64,000 bases of DNA from Candidatus Magnetocorallium paracelense (GTDB lineage Bacteria; Nitrospirota; Thermodesulfovibrionia; Thermodesulfovibrionales; Magnetobacteriaceae), in the NCBI GenBank assembly GCA_029001845.1, contig JAREWP010000013.1:35157-99156 (forward strand). The letters are read 5' to 3'. This document shows positions 44,800-54,016 of the stretch, piece by piece; the first letter of the stretch is position 1; every line of letters begins with the position of its first letter. Below the pieces are notes generated by a model. The model saw nothing but the letters and a program-made list of their open reading frames with translations, was not told where the DNA came from and ran no database searches. The translations under genes and the position numbers were made by a program.

Positions 44800-46338
44800 T
44801 TAAGACCTGGTTTTCCCGGTTCTGAAAAGTATACCTACAGCAAATGTCCATATTGTTCCCGTTACTATCGCCCAAGGCCATGCAAGATGAGAGGCGCTCC
44901 CCAAAGGAGTCATTAAAATATTTCTGATTTCAGTAAAAGGGCCTGCTTTTTCGGCAGTGAGGAATATGACTACAATGACGCTGCTTACCATGGCAAACAG
45001 ATTCGTATAGTCACCTCCCCTCTCTTTTGTTAATACTGCCAGCAGAAAAACTCCCAGCATCGCGCCATAAGTATAGCCCATAATCCTGAATCCAAGCCAA
45101 AGTATGGACTCTGTTTTGCAAAAGTACATGGCTATCCCGGCAAGGATAACTGCAAAGGCAATGACAAAATATCTCGAAACCTTAACCGCCTCATCATCCC
45201 CTGACAATGGTCTGTAATAATTCCTGTAAACATCTATATAAAATGTAGAGGCCAATGCATTTAACGCCGAATCGATAGAAGACATCGCAGCGGCAAGTAT
45301 ACCGGCTATTAAAAGTCCTTTCAATCCCGGGGCAAGAACTGTTTTTATGAAATAGGGGAAAATAAAATCAGGTCGTTTGTTTTGTATGTATTCGGAAACC
45401 TCAGGGGTTGGGAATACCTGATAATAGACGAAAAGAGCCGCTCCAACACTCAAAAAGAGGAGCGTTATCGGGAAGTTCAACAGAGCCGTTAATAAAAGCG
45501 CTTTTTGGCTTTCCCGAACTTTTTCACATGTCAACATTCTCTGAACCAGGTCCTGATCCGTTCCCAAAGCCGCCAGTGTGGTGAAGCACCCCAGCAGAAA
45601 GCCCGCTATGAGAGAATCGGGGTTACTGAAATCAAGCCAGTAATCTTTTTCGCCGGGTATCATGGAGATATGAAAAACCTTGAATTTGCCATGTTCCATA
45701 CCTATTGTCAGAAAATCTGCGAATCCATCGGGAAGTGCAGAAATAATTGTACCTGTTGCAATAAGTGCTGCGATCACAAAAAGAAAAAACTGCGCCATAT
45801 CCGTCCATATAACGGCTCTGATTCCTCCTGACATTGTATAAAAAAGCGCAGTAACAGTGATCAGGATAATAGCTGTATTTAGAGGTATGTCAAAAACGAC
45901 GGAGAGCGCGATGGCGCATCCGGCAAGACGGACTCCGCTTGCAAGGAGCCGTGTAAGAAGAAAAAAAAAGGTGCCTCCGTCTCTGGTTCTCGGGCCGAAA
46001 CGTTTTCCTAAAAGCTCATATACTGTTGTTACATTACCTTTGTAATAGGCAGTCAAAAGAAGCACGGCAATAAGCACTCTGCCTACAAAATCTCCTATTC
46101 CCAGTTGAATATAATGAAAATCGCCTGAAAAGGCTGCTCCGGGAACGCCGATAAATGTCAGGGCTGACAGCGCCGTTGCATAAATGGAAAACATAACCGC
46201 CCACCAGGGCATTTCCCTGTTGCCGAGAAAATAGTCAGCCCCTGTTTTGCCCTTTCTCCCTGTCCAAAGTCCGATAAATATTATAAACAGGGCATAGCAC
46301 AACAACACCAGCCAGTCAATTAAAGATAAGTGATGCAT
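44800..46338 (-). CDS. Sodium:solute symporter (SSS/SLC5 family)
   Basis: A 512-residue protein with about 13 membrane helices. The family signatures are visible: DWLVLLCYALFIIFIGLWTG, GADYFLGNREMPWWAVMFSI, the SALTFIGVPGAAF stretch, ALGTDQDLVQRMLT and SSIDSALNALASTF. It would co-transport Na+ and a substrate, which cannot be named; relatives carry sugars, sialic acid, carboxylates or nucleosides. It is convergent with the small membrane protein gene and preceded by a repeat-rich 288-base region. No regulator is adjacent on the same strand. Confidence 0.93.
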   Translation of the reverse strand: MHHLSLIDWLVLLCYALFIIFIGLWTGRKGKTGADYFLGNREMPWWAVMFSIYATALSALTFIGVPGAAFSGDFHYIQLGIGDFVGRVLIAVLLLTAYYKGNVTTVYELLGKRFGPRTRDGGTFFFLLTRLLASGVRLAGCAIALSVVFDIPLNTAIILITVTALFYTMSGGIRAVIWTDMAQFFLFVIAALIATGTIISALPDGFADFLTIGMEHGKFKVFHISMIPGEKDYWLDFSNPDSLIAGFLLGCFTTLAALGTDQDLVQRMLTCEKVRESQKALLLTALLNFPITLLFLSVGAALFVYYQVFPTPEVSEYIQNKRPDFIFPYFIKTVLAPGLKGLLIAGILAAAMSSIDSALNALASTFYIDVYRNYYRPLSGDDEAVKVSRYFVIAFAVILAGIAMYFCKTESILWLGFRIMGYTYGAMLGVFLLAVLTKERGGDYTNLFAMVSSVIVVIFLTAEKAGPFTEIRNILMTPLGSASHLAWPWAIVTGTIWTFAVGILFRTGKTRS

Positions 46339-46357
46339 GATTCTGATTCGGTTTATA

Positions 46358-46579
46358 CTATAGCGACACTTTATATTAACCTAAAAAAAGCATTTAGCTG
46401 TCAGCCATCAGCTTTTTATTTGCAGCACTTTACAGTTCAAAATACATTCACCCATGGGGTGATGCTTATTATTAGCACCACGACAATATTTCCTTAGCTG
46501 AAGGCTGACTGCTGATAGCTGACTGCTGTTTTTTGGATTAACCGGTTCGCTGTATATAACAACGCGCCGCTGTCGTATT
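46358..46579. repeat. Outer inverted element interrupted by element H copy A
   Basis: Left part CTATAGCGACACTTTATATTA (46358-46378, shown in part) and right part GGTTCGCTGTATATAAC (46544-46560) with GCCGCTGTCG match the two halves of the short element at 62438-62519 (CAGTAACACTTTATATTA and GGTTCGCTGTATATAAC). Here the halves are separated by element H copy A, as if it had inserted. The region lies in the 288-base gap between the symporter and the NtrB-like gene. Confidence 0.55.
46390..46528 (+). repeat. Intergenic element family H, copy A
   Basis: Starts CATTTAGCTGTCAGCCATCAGC, trimmed here to its first 20 as the terminal array; the core TACATTCACCCATGGGGTGA then TGCTTATTATTAG is followed by GCTGAAGGCTGACTGCTGAT at the far end. 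Ends are imperfect inverted heptamer arrays. Copies B (59751-59876) and C (29450-29620) share the layout. Confidence 0.72.
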
Positions 46580-46626
46580 AATTGGAAGGCTATAAGTGTA
46601 AGCGATTATGTTATAATTTTGCAATT

Positions 46627-47661
46627 ATGGAAGAGGTCTTTTTTGAATCTATAATCAACAGCCTTGATGAGGGTGTTATGATTACCGATCTCGACGATAT
46701 AGTCGTTTTTGTAAACAAGACCGCCGAGGAGGTATTGTTTAAAAATAATAAAGAGATGATAGGCAGGAAATTCCGCGATCTCTTTCCTGACGATAACGTC
46801 ATCTCTCCTCTTTTGGGTAAAGTCACTTCAGAAAACAGAATGTTCAGCGCCAGGAACGAGAAACTGAACCTCTTTAAGGAGATGTTTATAAACTTCACTC
46901 TTGTTCCATTGTTACAACAGGGCGGGATAGAGGGTGCTATTTTAACTTTAAAGGAGCACGGCAATATTTCCATTGATGCCGGTATCGACTTTGACTCTCT
47001 TGTTTTTGTCCTCTCTTCTGTGGCCCATGAAATTAAAAATCCCCTTACAGGAATTAAAGCGTCCGCTCAACTGGTGCGCCCTATGGTTAATGAAGAGTCT
47101 CTGGATTATATTGATATGATTATCAAAGAAACAGACAGGCTTGACAGGGTTCTGCACGACTATCTCAATATGGGGAAGAAACCTGTTTTTAATATGTTAA
47201 ATCTTAATGAGTTATTCGAAGTTTCATTAAAACCTCTGGAGCATAAAATCAAAGATAAAGGAATTATCGTTAAAAAGATGTATGACCCAAGCCTCCCTAT
47301 CGTCATGGGCGATGAGAGTAAGATTCTGCAAGTATTTATAAATATTATTCAAAATGCAATAGAGGCAATGGATAATAAAGGCGTATTGACTTTAAGAACT
47401 TTACCTTCCGGGGAGTATCTGAGAAGAGAAAAAAAAACTATGCAGTGGGCGATAGCCGAAATAGGAGATAATGGCTCAGGTATTGCCAGAGAGGATCTTA
47501 AAAGGATATTCACTCCCTATTTCACATCAAAAAAGAACGGATCAGGTCTTGGTCTTGCCATTTCCGGTAAAATAATTAATGACCACGGAGGTATGATAAA
47601 AGTAGAGAGCACTGAAAACAGGGGCGCTGTGTTTAGCATCTATGTTCCAATATACTCTTGA
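46627..47661 (+). CDS. NtrB-like PAS sensor histidine kinase
   Basis: About 344 residues from the ATG at 46627 (MEEVFFESIINSLDEGVMI), which starts the PAS fold; a longer in-frame ATG at 46582 adds 15 residues that do not fit the domain. PAS (about 5-115), HisKA with His134 (SVAHEIKNPLTGIKAS) and HATPase_c (NIIQNAIEAM, IGDNGSGIAREDL, GSGLGLAI). No membrane segment. The AHEIKNPL box and the sigma-54 regulator gene that follows identify an NtrB/AtoS-like kinase of a cognate pair. The 179-base gap between the two is unusually long for such a pair and may hold a second promoter. Signal unknown. Confidence 0.92.
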   Translation: MEEVFFESIINSLDEGVMITDLDDIVVFVNKTAEEVLFKNNKEMIGRKFRDLFPDDNVISPLLGKVTSENRMFSARNEKLNLFKEMFINFTLVPLLQQGGIEGAILTLKEHGNISIDAGIDFDSLVFVLSSVAHEIKNPLTGIKASAQLVRPMVNEESLDYIDMIIKETDRLDRVLHDYLNMGKKPVFNMLNLNELFEVSLKPLEHKIKDKGIIVKKMYDPSLPIVMGDESKILQVFINIIQNAIEAMDNKGVLTLRTLPSGEYLRREKKTMQWAIAEIGDNGSGIAREDLKRIFTPYFTSKKNGSGLGLAISGKIINDHGGMIKVESTENRGAVFSIYVPIYS

Positions 47662-47840
47662 ATTCAATATCATTGCTCTTGAATCCGATTTTTTTTACTG
47701 CCTATTAACATAACCGCCCATGCTTTGCTATAATATAAAAAGGCGCTAATCCACGGGTTTATTCCCCATAATTTTATTTTCTCAATACACGAGATACTCT
47801 TGCCTGCTTATAATTATTTGTTAACAGGATATTTATCACA

Positions 47841-49238
47841 TTGAAAAGAGAAATTTTAGTTATAGACGACGATGAAGGTGTTTTATGGGTTTTACAAAGG
47901 GCATTGACTCCCCTTGGTTATTCGGTAACCGCCACTTCGTCCATAAAGGCGGGCCTTAAAGCGGTTAACGGAGCTCCGATTGTCTTGCTTGATTTAAAAT
48001 TACCTGACGGAAGTGGTCTGGACGCTTTATCTAAAATCAAATCTCTCTCTCCTGAAACCAATGTTATAATAATTACAGCCTATGGGAGGATGGAGGACAC
48101 GATAGGGGCCATGAAAGCCGGCGCTTTTGATTATATTGAAAAACCTTTTGATATAGAAGAGCTTAAGATAACGGTGGAAAAGGCATGGAAGGATATTGGA
48201 ATAAGGAGTGAACTAAAAAGACTCAAAGCCGATTGCAGTGACAACGGCGCGCCTCAAATGATTGGTAAAAGCAGAAAGATGATTAAGGTTTTTAAGGATA
48301 TCGGGCGTATTGCCGCTAAGGACGTTACGATTCTAATCACAGGCGAGAGCGGTACCGGAAAGGAACTGGTTGCGAAAGCCATTCACCATAACAGCCCGAG
48401 AAAAGCCGGCGCTTTTATCGCGATTAATTCAGCGTCCATTCCAAAGGATCTTCTTGAATCGGAACTTTTCGGTTGGAAGCAGGGCGCATTTACCGGGGCT
48501 AAGGAATCCAGAACAGGATCCGTTGGAGCGGCTGACGGCGGGACTTTGTTCCTTGATGAAATATGCGAGATGGATATTAATTTGCAGGCCAAGCTGCTGA
48601 GGTTTATGCAGGAGAGGGAGTATTCTCCTCTTGGCAGTAACGAAGTATTAAAGTCAGACGCCAGAGTTATCGGGGCGACAAACAGAAACCTGAAGGAAGC
48701 GGTAAAAAAAGGACTTTTCAGGGAGGACCTCTATTACAGGTTTCATGTTGTAGAAATTAAGCTGCCTTCGTTAAGAGAAAGAAAAGAGGACATATTGCCT
48801 CTTGCAGAGGAATTTCTGAAACGCTCGGTGGTGAAATATGATACAGGGTATAAGGAATTCTCTAAAGAGAGTATGGAAACAATGCTTCATTATGACTGGC
48901 CCGGTAATGTGCGAGAACTTGAAAATGCAGTTAAAAGAGCCGCTATCCTGTCGACCGGCGGTACGATGGAGAGAAAGGATCTTCTTTTGAACGATTTCTC
49001 TACAAATTCTGTGGAAGAGTTTCTTGAGGAAAAATTGAGCAGATATCTGAACGAAATATCGAAGCTCGAAGCCGGAAATCTTTATGGCATGATCATTGCC
49101 GAATTCGAGAGATCTTTAATTAAGATCGTATTGAGAGAGACGAAGTGGAATCAAATACATGCGGCGAGGACGCTGGGAATAAATCGTAATACACTCAGAT
49201 CAAAGATCAGACAATACGGTCTCGCGCAGTATAAATAG
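47841..49238 (+). CDS. NtrC-family sigma-54-dependent response regulator
   Basis: A 465-residue regulator: receiver (ILVIDDDEGV, phospho-acceptor Asp51 in LLDLKLPDGSG), AAA+ ATPase with Walker A GESGTGKE, the sigma-54 contact loop GAFTGAKE, Walker B GGTLFLDEI and arginine region FREDLYYRF, and a C-terminal Fis-type helix-turn-helix (IHAARTLGINRNTLRSKI). It should bind enhancers and activate sigma-54 promoters when phosphorylated by the kinase just upstream. The start is TTG. Related kinase/regulator pairs control exosortase and extracellular-polymer genes in some bacteria, so the surface island at 4-20 kb is a possible but unproven target. Confidence 0.95.
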   Translation: MKREILVIDDDEGVLWVLQRALTPLGYSVTATSSIKAGLKAVNGAPIVLLDLKLPDGSGLDALSKIKSLSPETNVIIITAYGRMEDTIGAMKAGAFDYIEKPFDIEELKITVEKAWKDIGIRSELKRLKADCSDNGAPQMIGKSRKMIKVFKDIGRIAAKDVTILITGESGTGKELVAKAIHHNSPRKAGAFIAINSASIPKDLLESELFGWKQGAFTGAKESRTGSVGAADGGTLFLDEICEMDINLQAKLLRFMQEREYSPLGSNEVLKSDARVIGATNRNLKEAVKKGLFREDLYYRFHVVEIKLPSLRERKEDILPLAEEFLKRSVVKYDTGYKEFSKESMETMLHYDWPGNVRELENAVKRAAILSTGGTMERKDLLLNDFSTNSVEEFLEEKLSRYLNEISKLEAGNLYGMIIAEFERSLIKIVLRETKWNQIHAARTLGINRNTLRSKIRQYGLAQYK

Positions 49239-49651
49239 ATTTATGATAACTGCTCAGGTTTTAAGATTTTTAGGCTGAAGACTGAAAGCTGAAGCAAGAA
49301 AATGAAACGACTTGAGTGCGTCGGCCAATAAAAAAAGCTTAAAGTTTTATCGATAACGCATGTTTTACCTAACCTGGCAAAGCCAGAACCAAAAAGGTTT
49401 CCTGCTACCTATTAATGACAAATGACAAAACCAAATGTCAAATCAAATCCAAATGCCTAAATGTCAAAGCCTGCTCACTTCTCTTTTTTTGACATTTGAG
49501 CTTTGACATTGATTTGGCTTTTGAGCTTTGGAATTTGACATTCATAAATATTGTTGCTTTTTTGCGCACGATATAACTTATAAGCGACTAACAGTCTTCA
49601 GTCTATTCACCTGAGTTATTTAAATAGCAATCGGTTGTTTAAGGAGGATGT
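49239..49651. repeat. 413-base intergenic region with two repeat types
   Basis: No gene is seen. 49271-49300 holds GGCTGAAG/GACTGAAAGCTGAAG units; 49341-49368 (AAAGTTTTATCGATAACG...) is the inverted match of 56861-56889. 49414-49470 (AATGACAAATGACAAAACC, AAATGTCAAATC units) and 49489-49542 (GACATTTGAGCTTTGACATT units) are inverted ATGTCAA-type arrays around an 18-base spacer. A cyclophilin promoter must also lie here. Confidence 0.65.
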
Positions 49652-50260
49652 ATGAAGAAGGTTGTGATTTTTACAATACTTTTATTATTCACTACCCTTG
49701 TTACAAATAAACAGGGAATTACGGGAGAGCTCAGGTACAGAGAGTTCTCTAATGCAGAGGTGGAAAAAATGTCAAAACAGCGTGCAGTTATTAAAACAAA
49801 ATTCGGAGAAATTGTACTTGCCTTTTTCCCGGATAAGGCTCCAAATCATGTATCGAATTTTATCGATCTTGCTGAAAAGGATTTCTACAACGGTACTACA
49901 TTTCACAGAGTTATCCCCGGATTTATGATTCAGGGCGGAGATCCGAATTCCAAATCACAAGACAAATCTTCCCATGGGACAGGCGGCCCCGGTTACACGA
50001 TAAAGGCCGAATTCAACGAAAGACCTCATAAAAGAGGAACCTTGTCTATGGCAAGGGCTGCAAATCCCGATAGTGCAGGCTCTCAGTTTTTTATTTGTGT
50101 TGCAGATGCACCATTTCTGGATCGTCAGTACTCCGTATTTGGTGAAGTTGTCACCGGCATGGATGTTGTTGATAAAATCGTCTCTCAACCAAGGGACAGG
50201 AGAGATAACCCCGATGAAAGAATTGAAATGACTGTGGAAATTGTCGGTGAAAAAGAGTAA
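49652..50260 (+). CDS. Exported cyclophilin-type peptidyl-prolyl isomerase
   Basis: A 202-residue protein. An N-terminal hydrophobic segment (MKKVVIFTILLLFTTLVTNK) indicates export. The cyclophilin domain begins near residue 45 (RAVIKTKFGEIVLAFF) with catalytic Arg in FHRVIPGFMIQGGDP, MARAANPDSAGSQFFI and the YSVFGEVVTGMDVVDKI end. It speeds proline isomerisation in periplasmic or surface proteins. An ideal ribosome site (AAGGAGG, 7 bases ahead) supports the ATG. It starts a compact same-strand run: bcp follows after 11 bases, then a small STAS-like gene, a TrpD2-like gene and a HEAT-repeat gene. Confidence 0.95.
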   Translation: MKKVVIFTILLLFTTLVTNKQGITGELRYREFSNAEVEKMSKQRAVIKTKFGEIVLAFFPDKAPNHVSNFIDLAEKDFYNGTTFHRVIPGFMIQGGDPNSKSQDKSSHGTGGPGYTIKAEFNERPHKRGTLSMARAANPDSAGSQFFICVADAPFLDRQYSVFGEVVTGMDVVDKIVSQPRDRRDNPDERIEMTVEIVGEKE

Positions 50261-50271
50261 GGAGGTGTGGC

Positions 50272-50742
50272 ATGCCTGAGGAAGGAGACAGGGCTCCCTT
50301 ATTTTCTCTCACGGGAATAGATGAGACCGGCAGGGAAAGAAATTTTGATTTAACAGAAATTTTGAAGGATAACAGAGATGTTATACTCTACTTTTATCCC
50401 AGAGACAATACGCCGGGATGCACGACAGAGGCATGTGACTTCAGGGATAATTTTGCCCGAATAAAAGAGAAGGCCATGGTGCTCGGAGTCAGCCCTGACA
50501 CTGTTTCAAGTCATAAAAAGTTCATGGATAAACACAATCTGAATTTTCCGCTGTTAAGCGATCCGGATCATCGTGTTATGGAGGCTTTTGAGGCGTGGGG
50601 AGAGAAAAAGATGTATGGAAAAATTACAAAAGGGGTTATCCGATCGACATATATAATCGACAAAGAGGGCGTCATTAAAAAAAGATGGAAAAACGTTAAG
50701 GCCAAAGGACATGTAGAAAAAATTCTTGACGCCTGGAGGTGA
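50272..50742 (+). CDS. bcp: Thioredoxin-dependent thiol peroxidase (Bcp/PrxQ)
   Basis: A 156-residue peroxiredoxin. Peroxidatic Cys50 and resolving Cys55 are visible in DNTPGCTTEACDFRD, the PrxQ spacing; YFYPRD, FPLLSDPDHRV and GVIRSTYIIDKEGVI follow. It reduces hydrogen and organic peroxides with thioredoxin. Length and motifs are complete. AAGGAGG about 8 bases upstream supports the start. It is cytoplasmic, encoded between an exported cyclophilin and a small STAS-like protein. Confidence 0.95.
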   Translation: MPEEGDRAPLFSLTGIDETGRERNFDLTEILKDNRDVILYFYPRDNTPGCTTEACDFRDNFARIKEKAMVLGVSPDTVSSHKKFMDKHNLNFPLLSDPDHRVMEAFEAWGEKKMYGKITKGVIRSTYIIDKEGVIKKRWKNVKAKGHVEKILDAWR

Positions 50743-50746
50743 TAAA

Positions 50747-51100
50747 ATGGAGAACAGCGTTAATGTTGAGTTAAGAGATAACATAATTCACGCCACATAT
50801 ATCGGAGAGATGAATATGGATTTGGTGAAACAGGCTGCCGAATCGATCAGGCAATATGTAGATTCCAATGAAGACTGCAAAATACTTTACAATACGTTGG
50901 AGATGAAAAATCCTCCGATGAAGCTTGCCCTGGAAATGAAGGATTTCGATGCAACGATCAAGGACAAAGTTCTTAAAAGCGCCACTGTCGTACCCGGAGC
51001 TGCAACTGCTTTCATGGCTTCCATCGCCTTTATTTTATCTAAAAACCATAAAGTCTTTCACAACGATCCTGAAGGCGCAGAAGAGTGGCTTAAGTCTTAA
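50747..51100 (+). CDS. Small STAS/SpoIIAA-like protein
   Basis: About 117 residues from the ATG at 50747, chosen for its strong ribosome site (GGAGGTGATAAA); the site overlaps the end of bcp, suggesting translational coupling. The sequence (VNVELRDNIIHATYIGEMNMD, then EDCKILYNTLEMKNPPMKLA) has the beta-beta-alpha pattern of SpoIIAA/STAS-like proteins, without a clear phospho-serine site. Such proteins regulate partners by binding or respond to membrane signals. Family membership is moderate; function unknown. Confidence 0.7.
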   Translation: MENSVNVELRDNIIHATYIGEMNMDLVKQAAESIRQYVDSNEDCKILYNTLEMKNPPMKLALEMKDFDATIKDKVLKSATVVPGAATAFMASIAFILSKNHKVFHNDPEGAEEWLKS

Positions 51101-51111
51101 TCTGTGAAATA

Positions 51112-52182
51112 TTGGGAATAGAAAAGAATAAGAAACAATTTGAAGACTTTAATAAAATACTTAATTTAATCGCAAAGGGTCCGCGCAGCGTTAAGTCAAT
51201 AACAAGAAAACAGGCCGAAGAGGCTCTGTTGTTTCTTGTTTCAGAAAAAGCCGATCCTGCAAAAATCGCTGCTTTTCTGACAGCAATGAGATTGAAGGGG
51301 GCTGATGATGAAGAACTTGTCGGGTTTTGTAACGCCCTGTGGAAGAGTCGTTACAAAATAGCTCCTAAAGTCAAAAACCTTGTAGACGCATGCGGTCCTT
51401 ACAGCGGCAGGACGAAAACTTTACATCTCACTGTTCCGGCGGCAATCGCAGCCTCAGCAGCCGGAGTACCTGTGATCCTTCATTCCAATAGTAAAATCCC
51501 TCCAAAATACGGTATTTCTACAGCCGATATACTTGAGGCTCTTAATGTGAAATCCGACTTATCACCGGCGGACGTTGAAAAAATGATTGAATTTACAGGC
51601 TTTGGATTCATTCGTTCATCTCTTTTGTATCCTGACTTACACCACATTGGAGACGTAAGGATATCCCTCTCTTACCAGACTTTTATGAATACATGCGAAG
51701 TAATCAGTAATCCTGCCAACGCAAAGCTCAGACTTTTTGGCGCCGCTCATCTTAAATACCTGGAGAGAATGCTTTATGTGGTAAAAGAGCAAAAGGCTTC
51801 TCATGCAATAGGCGTTGCAGGTATGGAAGGTTCTGACGAACTGCCTCTAATGAGCGCCGTTATGTTTGAATTGCAGGGGAATGTACTTTCTAAACACATT
51901 TTAAGGCCTGAATATTTTGGCCTGAAAAAACAGGAGAAGTTTGCTGTAAAGGATGCGGAATCAACTGCGCAGGTTATTGTGGGTGTATTTAAAGGAAAGG
52001 AACGAGATCATATCGATCAGATAGCCTTAAATGGCGGTATCAGAATTTATCTTGGTAAAAAGGCCTCATCCATAGAAAAGGGTGTGGAAATCGCCAGAGA
52101 TATTATAACAGATGGAAGCGCAATGAGAAAGCTTAATGAGATTATCGAATGGAGTCATGATTTGACAAATGTTTATTTTTAG
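51112..52182 (+). CDS. TrpD2-like (YbiB-type) glycosyltransferase family 3 protein
   Basis: A 356-residue protein with the helical N-terminal domain (SITRKQAEEALLFLVSEKAD, AAFLTAMRLKGADDEELVGF) and alpha/beta domain of anthranilate phosphoribosyltransferase. The PRPP loop GTGGD is replaced (DACGPYSGRTKT), the later NRSSSK.GSAD loop appears as HSNSKIPPKYGISTADILEAL, and the HxxMK site is FGFIRSSLLYPDLH; GMEGSDELPL is kept. This fits the TrpD2/YbiB branch, which lacks the transferase activity and in E. coli binds nucleic acid. So a role in tryptophan synthesis is unlikely. The start is TTG. Its end overlaps the next gene by 14 bases. Confidence 0.85.
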   Translation: MGIEKNKKQFEDFNKILNLIAKGPRSVKSITRKQAEEALLFLVSEKADPAKIAAFLTAMRLKGADDEELVGFCNALWKSRYKIAPKVKNLVDACGPYSGRTKTLHLTVPAAIAASAAGVPVILHSNSKIPPKYGISTADILEALNVKSDLSPADVEKMIEFTGFGFIRSSLLYPDLHHIGDVRISLSYQTFMNTCEVISNPANAKLRLFGAAHLKYLERMLYVVKEQKASHAIGVAGMEGSDELPLMSAVMFELQGNVLSKHILRPEYFGLKKQEKFAVKDAESTAQVIVGVFKGKERDHIDQIALNGGIRIYLGKKASSIEKGVEIARDIITDGSAMRKLNEIIEWSHDLTNVYF

Positions 52183-54016
52183 ACTATATACATTTTTATT
52201 TTTATCCCTTTCCTTATCGTTCCTTTTGCAATGCCTGCCAACAGATGTTTTCTCTAATGAGATTGATTCACCTGAGCTCAGGGCAGCTATCGACGATCTC
52301 AATAACAGTGATCCGTCTATTCGTTTCAGTGCTGTAATGGCTTTGGACAGATTAAAGAGTCGGGCCGGTGTAATTCCTCTGATCGCTGCTTTACAGGATA
52401 ATGAATTAAATATAAGAAAAAAGGCGGCTGAGGTTTTAGGAGAAATGAGGGCTCCTAGCGCCGTTGAGCCGCTTATAGAGTTATTGTGGGACAATGAGCC
52501 GGCAATGAGAATAGAAGCCATTTCTGCTCTTCGTGAGATAAAGGACATTCGGTCCATATATCCGGTTACTCTATTATTTAAGGACAACGATCCCTTAGTC
52601 AGAAGAACGGCAGTCTGGTTTTATTATGTACTTAGAGATCACAATGCTCTGCCAGGTTTAATCGATGCTCTTAAAGACAACGATGCCGGTGTAAGGAGAT
52701 ATGCCGCCGAAGTTTTAGGTGCTTACGGTAATGAGGCGCTCTCTGCTAAAAAGTCGCTAATCGAGGCGATGAAGGACACCGATCCGGGCGTGCGACTGGA
52801 AGCGGCATTGACTCTTGGAAATTATGAAAGAAACAGACCTGTAACGCCCTTTCTTCACCTTCTAAATGATTCGGACCCTTTGGTCAGAATCGTTGCGTTG
52901 AAAGCCCTAGGTTCCAACAGTTATAAAGATGCAAGGGTGTTGAGGTCGATGATCGAGATATTAAAAGACCCTTATCCCCAAGTCAGAGTAGAGGTCATAA
53001 AATCGCTTGTGCAATATAGAGATTCCTTTGTATTGAAATATCTTAAAGAGATGGCGAATGATAAGGATGCAGATGTCAGAAGAGAGGCTCAGGCTGCTTT
53101 TATCAAGATAAAAGAACCCGGCTTAGGGGAAGAGATACAAGAATCGTTTTCAGTCAACGCCATCGATTCCGGACAACAAACTTTGCTGGAACTTAAAGAA
53201 ACACTTAATTCTAAACACATAGAGTATATTATATCTTCTTTATACGATACCTCTCCAGATATCCGCAAACAGGCGCTGATACTTGCAAAGGGTTACTACA
53301 AAGTCGGTGAATTGACAAATCATATTATTGCTTTACTCAATGACAGGGAGTCCGAAATCAGAGCTCAGGCGGTGACCGCTTTAGGAGATTATAAGCGAGT
53401 CGGTATTATAGAAGATTCAAAGGGGATTGAAAATATCATCGCTACACTTAAGGATGAAGAGTCCGATGTGCAGTTAAGAGCTGTTGCCGCAATAGGCGAA
53501 TATGGAGATCGGAGGGCCTCCGAGCCTTTAATGAGCCTGTTTAAAAAGAAATTCGAATTGAGAGGTCTTTCTCATCTTGCCGAAATTTATCTTTATGCTA
53601 TTTGGGGAGTGGGAGATCCCAAAGCAGCTCCTCTTATAATTAATTATATATATCCTAATACTGCAGAACTTTCTATTAACATTTTATATTCATTAGATCC
53701 CTGGATGGCTGAAGAGATCGCTTTGATTCATCTGGTAAGAAATCAACGTGTAACAGCTTCGTCTGTAAAAAATATCCTGAAAAGAAGTAAGAATCCACAG
53801 TTACTCCGGTTTCTTGTGAAAGAGCTGAAGCATGGCGAAAGGAATGCAAAAAGAGATGCTGTCTGGTTGCTTGGAGAGATGGGAGATACAAGCTCATTAG
53901 AGGCTCTTGGTGTCGCTTTAAACGATCAGGATGAAGAAGTGCGAAATGAGGCGAAAATTTCTTTTAGCAAGATTAAGTACAGAAACAGAAAATATTTCAA
54001 GGCGGACCAGCCATGA
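52169..54016 (+). CDS. Exported HEAT-repeat protein
   Basis: A 615-residue protein. An N-terminal hydrophobic signal (MFIFRLYTFLFLSLSLSFLL, then PTDVFSNEI) is followed by about 15 HEAT-like units of 30-32 residues of the PBS-lyase type, for example LIDALKDNDAGVRRYAAEVL and LVRIVALKALGSNS. A short break near 330-360 separates two blocks. Such alpha-solenoids are scaffolds for protein binding; exported versions are of unknown role. The start overlaps the end of the TrpD2-like gene (14 bases), which indicates coupled translation. Its 3' end overlaps the convergent REC-GGDEF gene by 20 bases. Confidence 0.85.
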   Translation: MFIFRLYTFLFLSLSLSFLLQCLPTDVFSNEIDSPELRAAIDDLNNSDPSIRFSAVMALDRLKSRAGVIPLIAALQDNELNIRKKAAEVLGEMRAPSAVEPLIELLWDNEPAMRIEAISALREIKDIRSIYPVTLLFKDNDPLVRRTAVWFYYVLRDHNALPGLIDALKDNDAGVRRYAAEVLGAYGNEALSAKKSLIEAMKDTDPGVRLEAALTLGNYERNRPVTPFLHLLNDSDPLVRIVALKALGSNSYKDARVLRSMIEILKDPYPQVRVEVIKSLVQYRDSFVLKYLKEMANDKDADVRREAQAAFIKIKEPGLGEEIQESFSVNAIDSGQQTLLELKETLNSKHIEYIISSLYDTSPDIRKQALILAKGYYKVGELTNHIIALLNDRESEIRAQAVTALGDYKRVGIIEDSKGIENIIATLKDEESDVQLRAVAAIGEYGDRRASEPLMSLFKKKFELRGLSHLAEIYLYAIWGVGDPKAAPLIINYIYPNTAELSINILYSLDPWMAEEIALIHLVRNQRVTASSVKNILKRSKNPQLLRFLVKELKHGERNAKRDAVWLLGEMGDTSSLEALGVALNDQDEEVRNEAKISFSKIKYRNRKYFKADQP

